DNA of 7,946 nt from Nitrospirota bacterium (lineage in GTDB: Bacteria; Nitrospirota; Thermodesulfovibrionia; Thermodesulfovibrionales; UBA6898), in contig JAOUFP010000110.1 of NCBI GenBank assembly GCA_029858145.1, forward strand, positions 1 to 7,946, given 5' to 3'. The notes beneath the pieces were generated by a model. That model saw nothing but the letters and a program-made list of their open reading frames with translations, was not told the DNA's origin and ran no database searches. Made by a program: the position numbers and the translations under genes. The stretch's first letter is position 1; every line of letters starts with the position of its first letter. Of this stretch, positions 6,342 through 7,946 are shown piece after piece.

Positions 6342-7618
6342 TGAAAACCGTAGTCATTGGATTGAATCATAAAACGGCGGATGTCGATCTCAGGGAGAAG
6401 CTGGCTTTTAACGGCCCGAAGCTTGAAGAGGGGATACGCCGGATAAGGGAACTTCCCGAGGTCAGGGAGACCGTCATTATTTCTACCTGCAACCGGGTCG
6501 AGATTTATCTTGCCGTGAAAGATGTCGGCAAGGCATATGAAGCGGTAAAAGATTTTTTGGCCGGGTTTTTTGATATCAGGAAGGAGTCTCTCGACAAGGC
6601 TCTGTATCTCCATGATGATATGCACGCAGTCAGGCATATCTTCAGGGTCGCCTCGAGCCTCGATTCGATGGTGGTCGGGGAACCACAGATACTGGGGCAG
6701 TTGAAAGAGGCCTTTGAATTCGCCCTCGAAAGAAAGACAACAGGGGTTCTCCTGAACCGTCTGCTGAAAAAAGCCATTTCCGTCGCCAAAAGGGTCAGGA
6801 CCGAGACAAAGATAGCGGAAAACGCCGTATCGATAAGCTTTGCAGCGGTTGAACTGGCAAAGAAGATCTTCACCGACCTTGCGGGAAAAACGTTTATGCT
6901 CCTCGGGGCAGGAGAGATGGCCGAGCTTGCAGCCAAGCATATGATAAACAATGGCGTAAAAGATATTGTCGTTGCCAACAGGACTTATGAAACCGGATGC
7001 AATCTTGCGAGGGAATTCAACGGCAGGGCGATACGGTTCGATGCATACCTGAATGAACTGGTGCACGCGGATATCCTCATCTGCTCAACGGGCGCTCAGA
7101 ACTATGTCCTTATGAAGAATCAGATGCAGCAGGTGATGAAGGAGCGGAAGAACAGGCCGGTGTTTATTATCGATATTTCCGTCCCCAGGAATATCGATCC
7201 CGGGATAAATGACTTGAATAACGTTTACCTCTACGACGTCGACGACCTGCAGGGCGTTGTGGATACGAATATCCTCGAAAGGCAGAAGGAGGCGACGAAG
7301 GCAGAGGACATTATTGGAGAGGAGATCGAGACCTTCAAAAAATGGTTATCCTCTCTTGATTCCGTTCCTGCGGTGATAGCGCTGAGGGAAAAAGCCGAGG
7401 CGATCAGGAAAGAGGAGCTGGAAAAGCTGATGAACCGCCTTTCGGAAATCGGGGAGAAGGACAAAAAAGCGATAGAAGGAATGGCCAGCTCCATAGTCAA
7501 TAAACTGATCCACCCTCCGACCATTGCCCTGAAAGAAGATTCCGAAGACAGGGATATACTGATAGCCACAATTAAAAGACTTTACGGATTAAATGGAGAG
7601 GATGATGACAAAGAATAA
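6341..7618 (+). CDS. hemA: Glutamyl-tRNA reductase
   Basis: NADPH-dependent reduction of glutamyl-tRNA(Glu) to glutamate-1-semialdehyde, the first committed and usually rate-setting step of the C5 route to heme and other tetrapyrroles. The 425-residue protein has the catalytic domain with GLNHKTADVDLREKLAF at the start, the nucleophile Cys50 in STCNRVEIY, and HIFRVASSLDSMVVGE followed by QILGQ (99-120). The NADPH-binding Rossmann domain has GAGEMAELAAKH at 189-200 and NRT at 213-215. The C-terminal helical dimerisation domain (about 310-418) includes KLIHPPTIALK. Length is normal for the family. The ATG overlaps the last base of the ccsA-like stop (TAATG), so translation is probably coupled. 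The C5 route implied here rules out reliance on a glycine-dependent ALA synthase. Confidence 0.98.
   Translation: MKTVVIGLNHKTADVDLREKLAFNGPKLEEGIRRIRELPEVRETVIISTCNRVEIYLAVKDVGKAYEAVKDFLAGFFDIRKESLDKALYLHDDMHAVRHIFRVASSLDSMVVGEPQILGQLKEAFEFALERKTTGVLLNRLLKKAISVAKRVRTETKIAENAVSISFAAVELAKKIFTDLAGKTFMLLGAGEMAELAAKHMINNGVKDIVVANRTYETGCNLAREFNGRAIRFDAYLNELVHADILICSTGAQNYVLMKNQMQQVMKERKNRPVFIIDISVPRNIDPGINDLNNVYLYDVDDLQGVVDTNILERQKEATKAEDIIGEEIETFKKWLSSLDSVPAVIALREKAEAIRKEELEKLMNRLSEIGEKDKKAIEGMASSIVNKLIHPPTIALKEDSEDRDILIATIKRLYGLNGEDDDKE
7595..7601 (+). promoter_or_regulatory. Ribosome binding site deciding the hemC start
   Basis: GGAGAGG within the end of hemA. In-frame ATGs occur at 7593, 7602 and 7605. 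Only 7605 leaves a usable gap from the GGAG core (6 bases), and it also places the catalytic aspartate at residue 84 as in the E. coli enzyme. The ATG at 7602 abuts the site and 7593 lies upstream of it. Confidence 0.6.
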
Positions 7619-7946
7619 AGTTGTGATAGGGACGCGCGGCAGCAAACTTGCACTCTGGCAGGCTGAATGGGTCAAGGCAGAGCTGGAGAGAATGAACCCC
7701 GGGCTGCGGGTTGAACTGAACAAGATAAAGACAACCGGAGACATGATACTGGATGTGCCGCTCGCAAAGGTCGGAGGCAAGGGGCTTTTTGTAAAAGAGA
7801 TAGAGGAGGCGATGCTTGGCGGACAGGCTGATCTCGCGGTGCACAGCATGAAAGACGTCCCTACCGAATTCCCCGAAGGGCTTGAACTCGCCGCGATATG
7901 CAAGAGAGAGGACCCGAGAGATGCCTTCATCACACAGATTGAAGAT
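7605..7946 (+). CDS. hemC: Porphobilinogen deaminase (hydroxymethylbilane synthase), 3' end missing
   Basis: Polymerises four porphobilinogens into hydroxymethylbilane using a covalent dipyrromethane cofactor. The first 114 residues are in the window and the frame is open to the last base; the family is about 300-320 residues, so the cofactor-binding cysteine lies beyond the edge. Visible signatures are IGTRGSKLALWQA (Arg11), KTTGDMILD, KVGGKGLFVKE and HSMKDVPTEFPEGL, with the catalytic Asp84 in the expected place and number, then REDPRDAFI. The gene starts 14 bases inside hemA, in another frame, which indicates coupled translation. hemD is the usual next gene in such clusters but is not in the window. 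Confidence 0.97.
   Translation, partial: MTKNKVVIGTRGSKLALWQAEWVKAELERMNPGLRVELNKIKTTGDMILDVPLAKVGGKGLFVKEIEEAMLGGQADLAVHSMKDVPTEFPEGLELAAICKREDPRDAFITQIED

Noticed and set aside
355..6656. About seven CTCGAG sites scattered over the window, more than chance would give
   Set aside because: All but one lie in coding sequence at different codon phases and fit the common use of CTC, GAG and TCG codons; no spacing pattern suggests a signal.
6338..7066. 242-codon open frame on the - strand opposite hemA
   Set aside because: Opposes the conserved hemA catalytic and NADPH domains; no family signature and no ribosome site; a shadow frame.

Overview
The window is 7.9 kb of gene-dense bacterial chromosome with every gene on the + strand and no gap longer than about 120 bases. 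It holds six complete genes I can name to at least family level, one small complete gene I cannot name, and two genes cut by the window edges. The gene set, moderate GC content and neighbourhood (argG, dprA, topA, then a cytochrome c assembly gene with hemA and hemC) suggest a free-living anaerobic or microaerophilic Gram-negative bacterium such as a Nitrospirota or Desulfobacterota member. That placement is inferred from gene order and general protein resemblance, not from a search.

Left part (1-4605): the 3' three-quarters of argininosuccinate synthase (argG) overlaps the start of dprA (DNA uptake and recombination mediator) by 8 bp. A 94-residue acidic protein with a TTG start follows, then topA (DNA topoisomerase I) with four C-terminal zinc-ribbon units. 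The small protein sits where many bacteria carry smg (DUF494) near dprA, but its sequence is only weakly reminiscent of that family.

Middle (4606-5529): a 122-bp spacer carries two GC-rich hairpins and a possible weak promoter. It precedes a MobB-like P-loop NTPase, whose 3' end overlaps a 56-residue helix-turn-helix-like protein ending in CQLGCF. This pair is the least familiar part of the window and the best candidate for something under-described.

Right part (5529-7946): a CcsA/HemX-family membrane protein, glutamyl-tRNA reductase (hemA) and porphobilinogen deaminase (hemC, cut by the window end) follow with 1-bp and 14-bp overlaps. They link the first committed step of tetrapyrrole synthesis, a later step, and heme handling for cytochrome c. 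The overlaps run from the MobB-like gene through hemC, which suggests one translationally coupled transcription unit. No RNA genes, CRISPR arrays, insertion sequences or attachment sites were seen.
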